From assembly GCF_003061515.1 (NCBI RefSeq), contig NZ_CP028924.1, positions 3,534,001 to 3,598,000 of the forward strand: 64,000 bases of DNA, given 5' to 3'. This DNA comes from Colwellia sp. Arc7-D. Its GTDB lineage: Bacteria > Pseudomonadota > Gammaproteobacteria > Enterobacterales > Alteromonadaceae. Of the stretch, positions 16,261 through 24,826 are shown piece by piece (within the stretch, counting starts at the first letter, position 1; every line of letters starts with the position of its first letter). Made by a program: the position numbers and the translations under genes. Below the pieces are notes generated by a model, which saw only the letters and a program-made list of their open reading frames with translations, was not told the origin of the DNA and made no database searches.

Positions 16261-17106
16261 TTAATACATTAAGGTATATAGCTTACGTCTGTATTTTGTT
16301 GCTAGGGCATCACCATCTGGTAATGATTTCAGCACATCTAACAATAAATCCTTACTGGTCATATCTGCGCCATCTTTTTGTACTAATAAAAACAGTATCG
16401 ATAACGCTTCATCATTACGATTAACTTGGCTGTATTGCGCCGCTAGTTTTTGTTGTAATTCAATATTATCTGGATCGTTTTGTAATTGTTGCTCAAGTGC
16501 TTGAATTTCAGGAGAGTCTGCCGCTTGATTCGCAAGCTCCAACTTCGCCACTAACGATTTATAATCGCTATTTTGATCAATCATTTTTATGCTATTGAGC
16601 AACACTTCAGCTTCTTCGACTTTACCCGTTTGAATATAAACATTGGCTAATACTAACTTAATATCAGCGCGTTCATTGTCGAGTTGGTAAGCTTGGCTAA
16701 TAACAGGCAATGCCTCTGCAATTTTATTTTCTGCTACTAATTCATTTGCTTGTGTTAATAAAGTGTCTTGCTCTTTTGGTAAATATTTCGCTAAAAATTC
16801 ACTGATACTTTCGTCAGTTTGTGGTCCAGTCAACCCATCAAGCGGTTGACCGTCTTGTACTAAAATAGCGGTGGGTAAACCTTGAATACCAAACTGTTGA
16901 GCAATTTGCCCTTGAGTTTCACAATCAACCGTTGCATACAAAATAGTATCGCCAACATTGGTTAATGCTATAGCTAATTTATCTCGCAATTCAACACTTT
17001 CTGGTATTTGCTGAGCCCAAAAATCAACCAGTACAAGTTTAGTTTTTGATTCTTCGAGAATAACTTGCTGAAAATTTTCTAAGGTAATCGCAATAGAATT
17101 TGCCAT
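16261..17106 (-). CDS. cnoX: CnoX (YbbN)-like thioredoxin-fold TPR protein
   Basis: A 281-residue protein with an N-terminal thioredoxin fold (residues 1-110) and TPR-like repeats to the end, the architecture of E. coli CnoX/YbbN, a holdase that passes clients to chaperones and protects them during oxidative stress. The active-site segment reads WAQQIPES, with no cysteine in place of the usual CxxC or SxxC, so thiol chemistry there is lost and a scaffold role is more likely. It converges on msrA through a shared terminator. Confidence 0.85.
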   Translation of the reverse strand: MANSIAITLENFQQVILEESKTKLVLVDFWAQQIPESVELRDKLAIALTNVGDTILYATVDCETQGQIAQQFGIQGLPTAILVQDGQPLDGLTGPQTDESISEFLAKYLPKEQDTLLTQANELVAENKIAEALPVISQAYQLDNERADIKLVLANVYIQTGKVEEAEVLLNSIKMIDQNSDYKSLVAKLELANQAADSPEIQALEQQLQNDPDNIELQQKLAAQYSQVNRNDEALSILFLLVQKDGADMTSKDLLLDVLKSLPDGDALATKYRRKLYTLMY

Positions 17107-17418
17107 GAATGCAGTTCCAATAATAAAGACATATATTTTTAAGTGGGGTCAAACCCTAAAGATACAAGCAAATGTGCTAAATATTTCTTATAAGCACTGG
17201 CTATAAATCAGTGCGCGTGACAGCTGAATGGTTAAAAGTTCAAGGATATAAATTTTAAACGCACGCCTCTACACTTGCTCTTAAGCCAATTTAAACAGCT
17301 CAGCTAATAATGTTACCGAGGTTAGCACAGAGTCAAACAAGTGAAGCCTATTACATTTGACCTTAATGCTTAATAAGCTCATAATTTATAGGAATTTTAT
17401 TATTAGATAAGTCGTTAA
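17107..17418. other. Intergenic region cnoX/HDOD gene
   Basis: A 312-base divergent spacer. It should hold promoters for cnoX (minus) and the HDOD gene (plus). A GTGGGGTCAAACCC palindrome-like stretch lies near 17142-17155; otherwise I see nothing notable. Confidence 0.5.
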
Positions 17419-18579
17419 ATGTCATTAGAAATATTTGTTATCGTTATCGTCATCATTACCTCTCTTTTATGGTATTTAAAACGAGGGAAAGGTAATAGAA
17501 GAATTAGCCGAACTCAAAATATTGTCGCTAAACGTAGTCAATCACCAGCAGCTAACATACGTAGCATATCATCTCCCATTCAGGTGCCAGTTCGCCTTAT
17601 TCCAGAGGCAAATAGTGGGATAAATAACTTAGCGAATAATTCAAATGACTTTTTGAATTTTACATTACTGCCTTTTGATATTCTTAATCGTAAGCAGCAA
17701 CAAAAAATTAATGAGATGAGTCAATGCTGCCGTCAGCCAAACCCCTTATTGTTAAGTTTGACCAAAAGCGAACTTGAAGCTAAAGAGTTAATCACTCTGA
17801 TCAAATCAGATGCCGAAATGACAGCCAAAATACTTAACACGGTTAACTCGTCACTTTTTTCTTTGCAACAACCCATTGAAAGTATTCATCATGCCATTGT
17901 ATTTATGGGCGCAACCGCAGTAAGAAATATCGCTATACAATTTATTTTACAACAAAGCTTGTCATTCAAAGACGAAGCGCAAGCGGCTGCTTATAAGAAA
18001 ATATGGGTATCAAGTTATCTCGCAAGTTCTTTAGTATTTTTACTTGCTAAACATTTAGACAAAGAAAATGCCGCTGAATTATCTACCTTATGTCTACTAA
18101 TGAGCTTGGGCGATATGACAATGCTCTCTTACAAGCCATCAATAGCCAGTTCTTATTTGAGTCAAACGTCATTGTTTGAAAGAGTACAAAATGAGCAGAT
18201 ATCATTAGATGTAAACTCATCGGTGATAGGTAAGGCTCTAGCAGAGCAATGGCAACTGCCCAAGTCAATTGTTGAAGGAATTGGTAACAGCCTAATCCCT
18301 TTAGTGAATGACAAACTCATCAGTGTTATGCCGCTTGAAGAAGCTCAAAACACTTTGCTTTGTTACTTATCTTGTCGACTAGGTGATTTAATTGCGTTTG
18401 GAGGGATTAGAGATATTTTTCAGGGTGAAAGCAATGGTATCGATGCATTAAGCAGCGTAGATTTCATGTATGTACAAACAAATATAGAACAGCTAGGTCT
18501 AGAAAAAATTAGCCAATTATTTCAAGATCCAAGCTTTGTAAATAAAGCGAAGCGACTCATTGCTCAAATCGGCGCTTAG
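17419..18579 (+). CDS. HDOD domain protein
   Basis: A 386-residue protein with one N-terminal membrane segment (residues 3-17, rich in Ile and Val) followed by a basic stretch, a low-complexity linker, and an HDOD domain at about residues 90-290. The HDOD signature is visible as AEMTAKILNTVNSSLFS and HHAIVFMGATAVRNIAIQ. HDOD domains lack the catalytic HD metal residues and act in signalling, often alongside cyclic di-GMP or two-component systems. No partner gene is adjacent, so the pathway is unknown. Confidence 0.85.
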   Translation: MSLEIFVIVIVIITSLLWYLKRGKGNRRISRTQNIVAKRSQSPAANIRSISSPIQVPVRLIPEANSGINNLANNSNDFLNFTLLPFDILNRKQQQKINEMSQCCRQPNPLLLSLTKSELEAKELITLIKSDAEMTAKILNTVNSSLFSLQQPIESIHHAIVFMGATAVRNIAIQFILQQSLSFKDEAQAAAYKKIWVSSYLASSLVFLLAKHLDKENAAELSTLCLLMSLGDMTMLSYKPSIASSYLSQTSLFERVQNEQISLDVNSSVIGKALAEQWQLPKSIVEGIGNSLIPLVNDKLISVMPLEEAQNTLLCYLSCRLGDLIAFGGIRDIFQGESNGIDALSSVDFMYVQTNIEQLGLEKISQLFQDPSFVNKAKRLIAQIGA

Positions 18580-18742
18580 CTCTTATAATTTTTACACACT
18601 TAGTTTTGTATATTAGTTTTATATCTAGATTGGTATTTATTTTTATATTCAGTTTTTAGCTAACGCTCTTTCCCACGCTTAGTTTTCAAGCGTTAGTAGG
18701 TAGGTTCAGAGCGTTTAACTTTTATTCAGCAGCGACAATAAT

Positions 18743-19897
18743 TTAAACGTTTTGCAATAATTCGCGAGCTATAATCACTTTCTGAATTTCACTGGTACCT
18801 TCATATATCGAAGTTACACGCACATCACGCGCCATCCGTTCAAGTGGGTATTCTTTTACATAACCTGCACCACCCATTAACTGTAAAGCATCGTAACAGG
18901 CTTTATTGGCATTTTCTGTGGCAAATAATTTCGCCATTGACGCTGCCATACCAAAAGGCTGACCTTGGTCTTTAGTATATGCCGCTTGCATCAGTAATAA
19001 TCGCGCAGCTTCCATTTCGGTATAACGCTCTGCTAACTTCCACTGTAACCCTTGAAAGTTTGAAAGTGATTGGCCAAATTGCTTACGATCAACAATATAC
19101 GCTTTTGCATAATCGAGCGCGGCAAGTCCCACACCTAATGCTAATGAACCAATACCAATTCGACCACCTGCAAGCTCTCCAACCGCGACGCCAAAACCTT
19201 TATTTTCTGCGCCCATCATGGCCGATGCAGGCACACGACAATTATTAAAGTGCACTTCATTGGTCGGTGATGCTTTTTGTCCCATTTTTTCTTCTGCTTT
19301 ACCAATGGTGATACCGTCGGTGCTCGCTTCAACGATAAAGCACGAAATACCTTTACCTTTTTTAGCGGCAGGATCGGTAACCGCCCAAACAACAAAAACA
19401 TCAGCAAACGAACCACTGGTTATATAAAGCTTACTGCCATTAATAATATAGTCATCGCCATCTTTAACCGCTTGTGTTTTCATGCCCGCAGGGTCTGATC
19501 CTGCCGTAGCTTCAGTTAAACAAAAACCACCGGCGCGATATTCACCGCTACAAATTTTTGGCAAATATTTATTTTTCTGTTCTTCATTACCTACCGCTTG
19601 AATAACTTCTGCCACCATATTGGTTACCGATGTTGTTACCGCGGTTGAGGCACAAGCACGTGCTATTTCAGTAATGGCTAAGCTAAAAGCGACGGTACCT
19701 GCTTCAACACCACCATATTCAGCTTTGATATTTAGCCCCATAAAACCTAACTCATTAAGTTTAGCTAAGTTTTTCAAAAACAATGCTTGATCCGTTGTTT
19801 CATCAAGCTTTGCTGCTACAGGTGCTAATTCACTATCGGCAAACTTTCTTGCCATATCTTGAATCATTATTTGTTCTTCAGTTAAAGACAAATCCAT
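18743..19897 (-). CDS. Acyl-CoA dehydrogenase
   Basis: FAD-dependent dehydrogenase that introduces a double bond at the 2,3 position of acyl-CoA. The 384-residue length and the motifs are those of the short-chain/butyryl and isobutyryl group: CLTEATAGSDPAGMKT, KLYITSGSFADVFVVWA, RKQFGQSLSNFQGLQWKLAE, and LMGGAGYVKEYPLERMARDVR. The catalytic Glu is in YEGTSEIQ near the C-terminus. The ATG at 19897 is chosen; four extra codons from a GTG are possible. Chain-length preference cannot be read from sequence. It has no operon partner here. Confidence 0.9.
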   Translation of the reverse strand: MDLSLTEEQIMIQDMARKFADSELAPVAAKLDETTDQALFLKNLAKLNELGFMGLNIKAEYGGVEAGTVAFSLAITEIARACASTAVTTSVTNMVAEVIQAVGNEEQKNKYLPKICSGEYRAGGFCLTEATAGSDPAGMKTQAVKDGDDYIINGSKLYITSGSFADVFVVWAVTDPAAKKGKGISCFIVEASTDGITIGKAEEKMGQKASPTNEVHFNNCRVPASAMMGAENKGFGVAVGELAGGRIGIGSLALGVGLAALDYAKAYIVDRKQFGQSLSNFQGLQWKLAERYTEMEAARLLLMQAAYTKDQGQPFGMAASMAKLFATENANKACYDALQLMGGAGYVKEYPLERMARDVRVTSIYEGTSEIQKVIIARELLQNV

Positions 19898-20044
19898 CAA
19901 AATTCTCACTTGTTATTAGTTTAATATTAGACTCTACTTTTTAAAGCTAGCGTTAATATTAATAAGACTAATGTAATAATACGTTTGCTATAGCTACAAA
20001 GTTTAGATTCGTTCTAATGCACTACTTTATAGATTTATAGCAAA

Positions 20045-20062
20045 AACGCGCCAAAGCGCGTT
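20045..20062 (-). terminator. Terminator after uppP
   Basis: Stem AACGCGC/GCGCGTT with loop CAAA, A run on one side and T run on the other, starting 27 bases beyond the uppP stop. It ends the folB-folK-uppP transcript. Confidence 0.85.
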
Positions 20063-20088
20063 TTTTATTTATCATATTGTAACAACGT

Positions 20089-20886
20089 TTACAGTACAAA
20101 CCAAAGCAGACCAGCACCCAAAACTAAGCGATAGATTACAAATGGCATCATGCCTATTTTATTTACCATGATAAGGAAATAATGAATACACGCGTATGCA
20201 CTCACAAATGCTAAAGCACTCCCTAACCCCATAGCTGCCCAATCAACACTACCAGCTTCTAGAATTAGCTTTAGAGTTAAATAGCTACCTGCCATGGCAA
20301 TCGCAGGAATTGATAATAGAAAAGAAAAGCGCGCAGCATTTTCACGGCTTAAGCCTAACATTAAGCCGATAGTCATAGTGATACCCGAGCGAGATGTACC
20401 TGGAATTAAAGCGATTGCTTGAGCCAAACCAATAAGCATAGCGCCTTTAAAACCTAAATTTTCAATGGTTTTATTTTGTTTAGCTTTAAAGTCTGCAAAA
20501 CCAAGTAAAAAACCAAACAATAATGTAGTAGCCGCAATCACAAGAGCACTGCGCAGGTGTTCTTCAATGAAGTCTTTACCCAATAACCCAAACAAGCCTG
20601 CTGGAATAGTGGCAAATATAATCCACCAAGCTAACTTGCCATCAAAATTATCTCGTTCGCCTTTCAACGTACCAAACCAAGCAACAGCCATGCTGCCAAC
20701 TTCTTTTCGAAAATAAAGCACTACCGCTAATAAAGTACCAACATGTACGGCAACATCAAATGCTAAGCCTTGATCTTTCCAGCCTAAAACAGCTGACGGT
20801 AAAATTAAGTGTGCCGAACTAGAAATAGGGAGAAACTCTGTTAAACCTTGGATTAACGCTAAAATAAAAACTTCTACTGTACTCAT
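20089..20886 (-). CDS. uppP: Undecaprenyl-diphosphatase UppP (BacA)
   Basis: Integral membrane phosphatase that recycles undecaprenyl pyrophosphate to the lipid carrier used in peptidoglycan synthesis; overproduction gives bacitracin resistance in E. coli. The two active-site signatures are [14 protein letters not shown] (residues 14-27) and PGTSRSG (about 168-174). About eight membrane segments fit the 265-residue length. It starts five bases after folK and is probably the last gene of that operon. Confidence 0.95.
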   Translation of the reverse strand: MSTVEVFILALIQGLTEFLPISSSAHLILPSAVLGWKDQGLAFDVAVHVGTLLAVVLYFRKEVGSMAVAWFGTLKGERDNFDGKLAWWIIFATIPAGLFGLLGKDFIEEHLRSALVIAATTLLFGFLLGFADFKAKQNKTIENLGFKGAMLIGLAQAIALIPGTSRSGITMTIGLMLGLSRENAARFSFLLSIPAIAMAGSYLTLKLILEAGSVDWAAMGLGSALAFVSAYACIHYFLIMVNKIGMMPFVIYRLVLGAGLLWFVL

Positions 20887-20891
20887 AAAAC

Positions 20892-21398
20892 TTATATTCC
20901 CTTATTTTTTTCGGCCCAAACTAAAGGCACTACTTTTAACTGTTGAAGACTTTTATCGTATTGTTGCCATAACTCACGATAAGACTGCCCAATAATAGGG
21001 TGAACTAGCTGCCCTGCGATTTCGGCCAGTGGCCATAATACGAAGGCATTTTTATTGATTTCTTCACGAGGTATTTGTGCAGGCGCATTAGCAATAACAT
21101 TATCATAAAGTAATAAGTCTAAATCTAACGTACGCGGACTAAATTTTTTAGCGTCTTGGCTTCGGCCATTAGCAAACTCTATTTTGCGTAATATCGCGGC
21201 AACCTCATCTAAGCTGTACTGTGTTTCAACACCAACGACCATATTGTAAAATGCTTTTCCGGCAAAACCAACAGCTTCACTTTCAAATAAAGAAGACAGT
21301 GTAAGTACACCAAAAGTATCGCTTAGAGCATTAAGCCCTTGTTCTATATGATGTTGGCGGTTAATGTTACTGCCAAGTGAAATATAAATTTCAGCCAT
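20892..21398 (-). CDS. folK: Hydroxymethyldihydropterin pyrophosphokinase FolK
   Basis: Transfers pyrophosphate from ATP to 6-hydroxymethyl-7,8-dihydropterin in folate synthesis. The 168-residue protein starts with the ISLGSNI nucleotide and pterin loop. The signature segment [15 protein letters not shown] holds the metal-binding aspartates, and [18 protein letters not shown] follows. Its ATG shares one base with the folB stop (ATGTAA-type overlap at 21398), so the two folate genes are coupled. Confidence 0.95.
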   Translation of the reverse strand: MAEIYISLGSNINRQHHIEQGLNALSDTFGVLTLSSLFESEAVGFAGKAFYNMVVGVETQYSLDEVAAILRKIEFANGRSQDAKKFSPRTLDLDLLLYDNVIANAPAQIPREEINKNAFVLWPLAEIAGQLVHPIIGQSYRELWQQYDKSLQQLKVVPLVWAEKNKGI

Positions 21399-21775
21399 TA
21401 CATTATTTGATCAAGTTTCTGTGAAACACGCTCTATCTCAACACCTACTGTAGTGGCATTATGCACGGCATTTGGTTTCATTAATTTTAATCGTAACCAA
21501 GGAATTTGATAATTAGCGATAAGAAACTCAGCAATTCGTTCGGCAAGCGTTTCAATTAAATCAACCGGATTAGCGTTCGCGAACTCGACTATTGCTTCAG
21601 AGATTGCGGCATAATCAAGTGTTTTAGATAATTCGTCATTTTTTGCAGCTTCAGCCGTATTCCAACCCATCGCTAAATCTATAACAAGTGTTTGTTTAAT
21701 TTCTTTTTCCCATGCGTAAAAACCAATGGTTGTTTGAAAGGTTAACCCTTCAATATAGACTTTATCCACACTCAA
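21398..21775 (-). CDS. folB: Dihydroneopterin aldolase FolB
   Basis: Cleaves dihydroneopterin to hydroxymethyldihydropterin and glycolaldehyde, the step before FolK. The 125-residue protein shows VYIEGLTFQTTIGFYAWEKE with the catalytic Glu region, TLDYAAISEAIVEFA, LIETLAERIAEFLI, and the LRLKLMKPNAV lysine segment near residue 98. It is the first gene of the minus-strand folB-folK-uppP unit and is divergent from plsY. It may also epimerise, as E. coli FolB does. Confidence 0.95.
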   Translation of the reverse strand: MSVDKVYIEGLTFQTTIGFYAWEKEIKQTLVIDLAMGWNTAEAAKNDELSKTLDYAAISEAIVEFANANPVDLIETLAERIAEFLIANYQIPWLRLKLMKPNAVHNATTVGVEIERVSQKLDQIM

Positions 21776-21957
21776 ACCTTATTTATCTAATGGCGTTTCA
21801 TGAGATAGTACAAACAATCGCCATAACTTACTTTACAAAATAAATGGCGAGTTTACCTGTGCAGGTCTAGAAAAACTAGTAAACAACACGCTACAATGAC
21901 AAAAAGATAAAAAGAGTTGGCTATTTTTACCGCTTACTTTGAAAGGAACTGAATATC

Positions 21958-22554
21958 ATTAGTTTACTTGTTACATTTTTAATGGTTGTTATGGCCTACC
22001 TAGTAGGTTCAATTTCGAGTGCCATTTTACTTTGTAAACTTTTGAGCTTACCCGACCCTCGAACTTCCGGTTCCAAAAACCCTGGCGCTACTAACGTTTT
22101 ACGTATTAGCAATAAGTATGTCGCGGCCTCTGTGCTAATTTTTGACATACTAAAAGGAACTTTACCGGTATGGGGCGGCTACTTTCTAGGCTTAGATCCT
22201 GTATATTTGGGAATCATTGCTGTTGCCGCTTGCTTAGGGCACATGTATCCGATATTTTTTAATTTCGAAGGTGGTAAAGCGGTGGCGACTGCCTTTGGTG
22301 TGTTGTTACCTATTGGTTTGGATTTAGGTGGCTTGCTTATATTAACATGGCTAATTGTCGCTAAAACCACGCGTTATTCAAGCTTAGCTGCCATTGTGAC
22401 CGTATCAATGGCACCCTTATACACTTGGTTATTAAAACCTATTTATGTCTTTCCTGTTTTAATGTTATCTGCGCTGATTATATTTCGACATAAAGAAAAT
22501 ATAATCAGACTTATACAGGGTTCAGAATCAAAAATATCTTTTACTAAAAAATAA
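21958..22554 (+). CDS. plsY: Glycerol-3-phosphate acyltransferase PlsY
   Basis: Membrane acyltransferase that makes lysophosphatidate from acyl phosphate and glycerol-3-phosphate. The three family motifs are seen: [28 protein letters not shown], and [18 protein letters not shown]. The first ATG (21982) has no ribosome site and starts several residues short of E. coli PlsY. AAGGA at 21943-21947 points instead to a rare start, ATT at 21958 (or ATC at 21955), which would restore the N-terminal helix and give 198 residues. The end of the gene converges on tsaD, 14 bases away. Confidence 0.9.
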   Translation: MSLLVTFLMVVMAYLVGSISSAILLCKLLSLPDPRTSGSKNPGATNVLRISNKYVAASVLIFDILKGTLPVWGGYFLGLDPVYLGIIAVAACLGHMYPIFFNFEGGKAVATAFGVLLPIGLDLGGLLILTWLIVAKTTRYSSLAAIVTVSMAPLYTWLLKPIYVFPVLMLSALIIFRHKENIIRLIQGSESKISFTKK

Positions 22555-22568
22555 TATTGTCAGTCCGA

Positions 22569-23618
22569 TTAAATTGGCTTTAACGTATCGAGCGGCCAAC
22601 GCGGAGTTGCTTTAAACGTTAAGTCAGTATCAACACCCGATTTTAAACGTTGTAAACCTGCGTAAGCGATCATCGCACCATTATCAGTACAAAACTCTGG
22701 TCTAGGGTAAAAAACTTCTCCCCCTAACTTTTTCGTTATCTCTGACAACTTTTCTCTTAAAGCGCTATTTGCACTGACACCACCAGCAATAACTAAGCGA
22801 TTTAAATCACATTGTTTTAATGCTCGTTTACACTTAATGGCTAACGTATCAACTACAGCTTCTTGAAAGGCATAAGCAATATCAGCTTGGGTTTGCGCTT
22901 TTTGCTCAGGTGTTAACGGTTCTTTTTCTTCTTTGCGAATAGTATTTGCTGCTGAAGTTTTTAATCCGCTGAAGCTAAAATCTAATCCAGGCCTATCAGT
23001 CATTGGTCGTGGAAATTTATAACGACCTTTGCGTCCACTTTCTGCCATTTTAGCTAATACAGGGCCTCCTGGATAATCCAGCCCAAGCAATTTAGCTGTT
23101 TTATCAAAAGCTTCGCCTGCTGCGTCATCCACAGATTCACCCAGTAACTCATAATGACCAATACCGTCAACACGCACTAACATGGTGTGACCGCCCGACA
23201 CTAATAAGGCGACAAAGGGAAACTCAGGAACATTTTCTTCCAACATCGGCGCTAATAAATGCCCTTCCATATGATGAACAGGAACAGCAGGTAAATCCCA
23301 ACCATAAGCCAAACTGCGACCTATTGAACAGCCAACTAATAAAGCCCCCACTAAACCTGGCCCTGCTGTATAAGCAACACCATCTAAATCAGCTGGCGTT
23401 AAATTAGCGTCTGCCAATACTTGTTTTATTAATGGAATAGTTTTGCGAACGTGATCGCGTGATGCTAATTCTGGCACTACTCCACCATAATCTGCATGAA
23501 CCGCAATTTGACTATAAAGCCTATGCGCAACTATACCCTCAGGTAAGTTACCTTCACCGTCATCATAAATTGCAATACCGGTTTCATCACAAGAGGTTTC
23601 AATCCCTAAAATTCGCAT
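22569..23618 (-). CDS. tsaD: tRNA threonylcarbamoyladenosine synthase TsaD
   Basis: Transfers the threonylcarbamoyl group to A37 of tRNAs that read ANN codons, together with TsaB and TsaE. The protein begins [14 protein letters not shown], has the metal site HHMEGH near residue 117, GGHTMLVRV, and the FSFSGLKT segment, all typical. At 349 residues it is slightly longer than the usual 337-340. It is divergent from rpsU, the conserved arrangement in gamma-proteobacteria. Its older names are Gcp and YgjD. Confidence 0.96.
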   Translation of the reverse strand: MRILGIETSCDETGIAIYDDGEGNLPEGIVAHRLYSQIAVHADYGGVVPELASRDHVRKTIPLIKQVLADANLTPADLDGVAYTAGPGLVGALLVGCSIGRSLAYGWDLPAVPVHHMEGHLLAPMLEENVPEFPFVALLVSGGHTMLVRVDGIGHYELLGESVDDAAGEAFDKTAKLLGLDYPGGPVLAKMAESGRKGRYKFPRPMTDRPGLDFSFSGLKTSAANTIRKEEKEPLTPEQKAQTQADIAYAFQEAVVDTLAIKCKRALKQCDLNRLVIAGGVSANSALREKLSEITKKLGGEVFYPRPEFCTDNGAMIAYAGLQRLKSGVDTDLTFKATPRWPLDTLKPI

Positions 23619-23957
23619 AGTTTTACTTTACCTAGAATTGTTTCATCAACATTAGAAGCCGACTGAAAGTTAATTAAAAAACCAGTCGTTATATAGCCGC
23701 TGATTTTACCTATGCACTTAGCAACTTTCAATTTATAGCGTATAAAAGATACCTTAATAATGAATATCGCCTAAAACGAGTTATATAAAGTCAACAATAG
23801 GAGCATTTATAGGTGAAAAATTTATTACTACTTTACATTACCACATGCTTCGCATTAGAATACGTCACCAATTTTTAATAGAGTGGGTGAAGATGAGGCC
23901 ATGTGGCTGAAATCAGACACCGATTTAATATAGATTCTAACTAAGGTAAAACAGTAC
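23619..23957. other. Divergent tsaD/rpsU regulatory region
   Basis: A 339-base spacer that should carry promoters for tsaD and for the macromolecular synthesis operon. One candidate for rpsU is TTAGCA (23718-23723), 17 bases, TATAAA (23741-23746). Near the gene, AAATC/GATTT and GCCA/TGGC repeats could fold in the leader. I found no LexA box here, although the E. coli operon has one. Confidence 0.4.
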
Positions 23958-24173
23958 ATGCCAGTAATTAAAGTAAGAGAAAACGAACCATTTGACGTTG
24001 CACTACGTCGTTTCAAACGTTCATGTGAAAAAGCAGGTATCCTTTCAGAAGTTCGCCGTCGCGAATCTTACGAAAAGCCAACTTGGGAACGTAAGCGTAA
24101 AAAAGCAGCAGCAGTAAAACGTGCAGCTAAAAAAGTTTCTCGTGAGAACGCTCGTCGCGTTCGCATGTACTAA
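23958..24173 (+). CDS. rpsU: Small ribosomal subunit protein bS21
   Basis: A 71-residue basic protein of the 30S subunit, needed for efficient initiation in gamma-proteobacteria. The sequence [19 protein letters not shown] and the Lys/Arg-rich C-terminus ([14 protein letters not shown]) are near identical to the E. coli protein. It is the first gene of the rpsU-yqeY-dnaG-rpoD macromolecular synthesis operon. Confidence 0.98.
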   Translation: MPVIKVRENEPFDVALRRFKRSCEKAGILSEVRRRESYEKPTWERKRKKAAAVKRAAKKVSRENARRVRMY

Positions 24174-24226
24174 GAATACCTTAGTAAATCCTAAGCCAAC
24201 TGAGTTAACTTAAGCGTATACTAACT

Positions 24227-24673
24227 ATGAGTCTACTTAGCCAACTTAAAGATGAAATGAAAAATGCCATGCGTGCCAAAGACAAACTTCGTCTTGGCGT
24301 AATTCGTATGGCACTATCTGCAATAAAGCAGGCAGAAATCGATCACAATACAGAAGCAACCGACGACAATATCATTGTTTTGTTAACTAAAATGGTTAAA
24401 CAACGCAAAGAGTCTATCAAAATGTTTACTGAAGGTGGTCGCGAAGAATTAGCAGCTAAAGAAGCTGCTGAAATCGTCGCATTAGAAGATTTTCTACCTC
24501 AACCATTATCTGCAGATGAAATTAACCAACTGATTACAAAAGCGATTGCCGATACCGGTGCAGCCTCAATGGCTGATATGGGTAAAGTAATGGCGGTGTT
24601 AAAACCGCAAATGCAAGGCAAAGCGGATATGGGCGCTGTTAGCGGTCAAATTCGAAAAGTTTTAAACAGTTAG
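24227..24673 (+). CDS. yqeY: GatB/YqeY domain protein
   Basis: A 148-residue helical protein of the YqeY family, which shares a fold with the tail domain of the GatB amidotransferase subunit and is thought to bind tRNA. Visible family features: MKNAMRAKDKLRLGVIRMALSAIKQAEID at the N-terminal half (residues 11-40 region) and a C-terminal MGKVMAVLKPQMQGKADMG segment (about 120-138). No enzyme activity is established. Its position between rpsU and dnaG is a conserved arrangement in many gamma-proteobacteria, though absent in E. coli. Confidence 0.9.
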   Translation: MSLLSQLKDEMKNAMRAKDKLRLGVIRMALSAIKQAEIDHNTEATDDNIIVLLTKMVKQRKESIKMFTEGGREELAAKEAAEIVALEDFLPQPLSADEINQLITKAIADTGAASMADMGKVMAVLKPQMQGKADMGAVSGQIRKVLNS

Positions 24674-24713
24674 TTAATCTTCCATTTTGAACTTCACTGT
24701 TCATTCTGAATAT

Positions 24714-24746
24714 AAACCGCGACAGCTTTGGCCTCGCGGTTTTATT
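24714..24746 (+). terminator. Internal terminator between yqeY and dnaG
   Basis: Stem AAACCGCG (24714-24721) with CGCGGTTT (24735-24742), followed by TATTTT. It lies 40 bases after yqeY and 80 before dnaG. In E. coli a partial terminator at the equivalent place keeps primase expression low; this hairpin probably does the same. Confidence 0.75.
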
Positions 24747-24826
24747 TTAACTAGCATACATAAAGTTACTATTCTCCCAATATTAATTGTGTAAAAATAG
24801 TATTTTAAATAGAAGTAATGGTATTT

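Noticed and set aside
17142..17155. GTGGGGTCAAACCC as a REP-type element
   Set aside because: I noticed only one copy in the window, with no partner repeat or transposase nearby.
23813..23878. 21-codon GTG frame in the rpsU leader
   Set aside because: The ribosome site is 12 bases away and the frame is short; chance is likely in AT-rich leader sequence.
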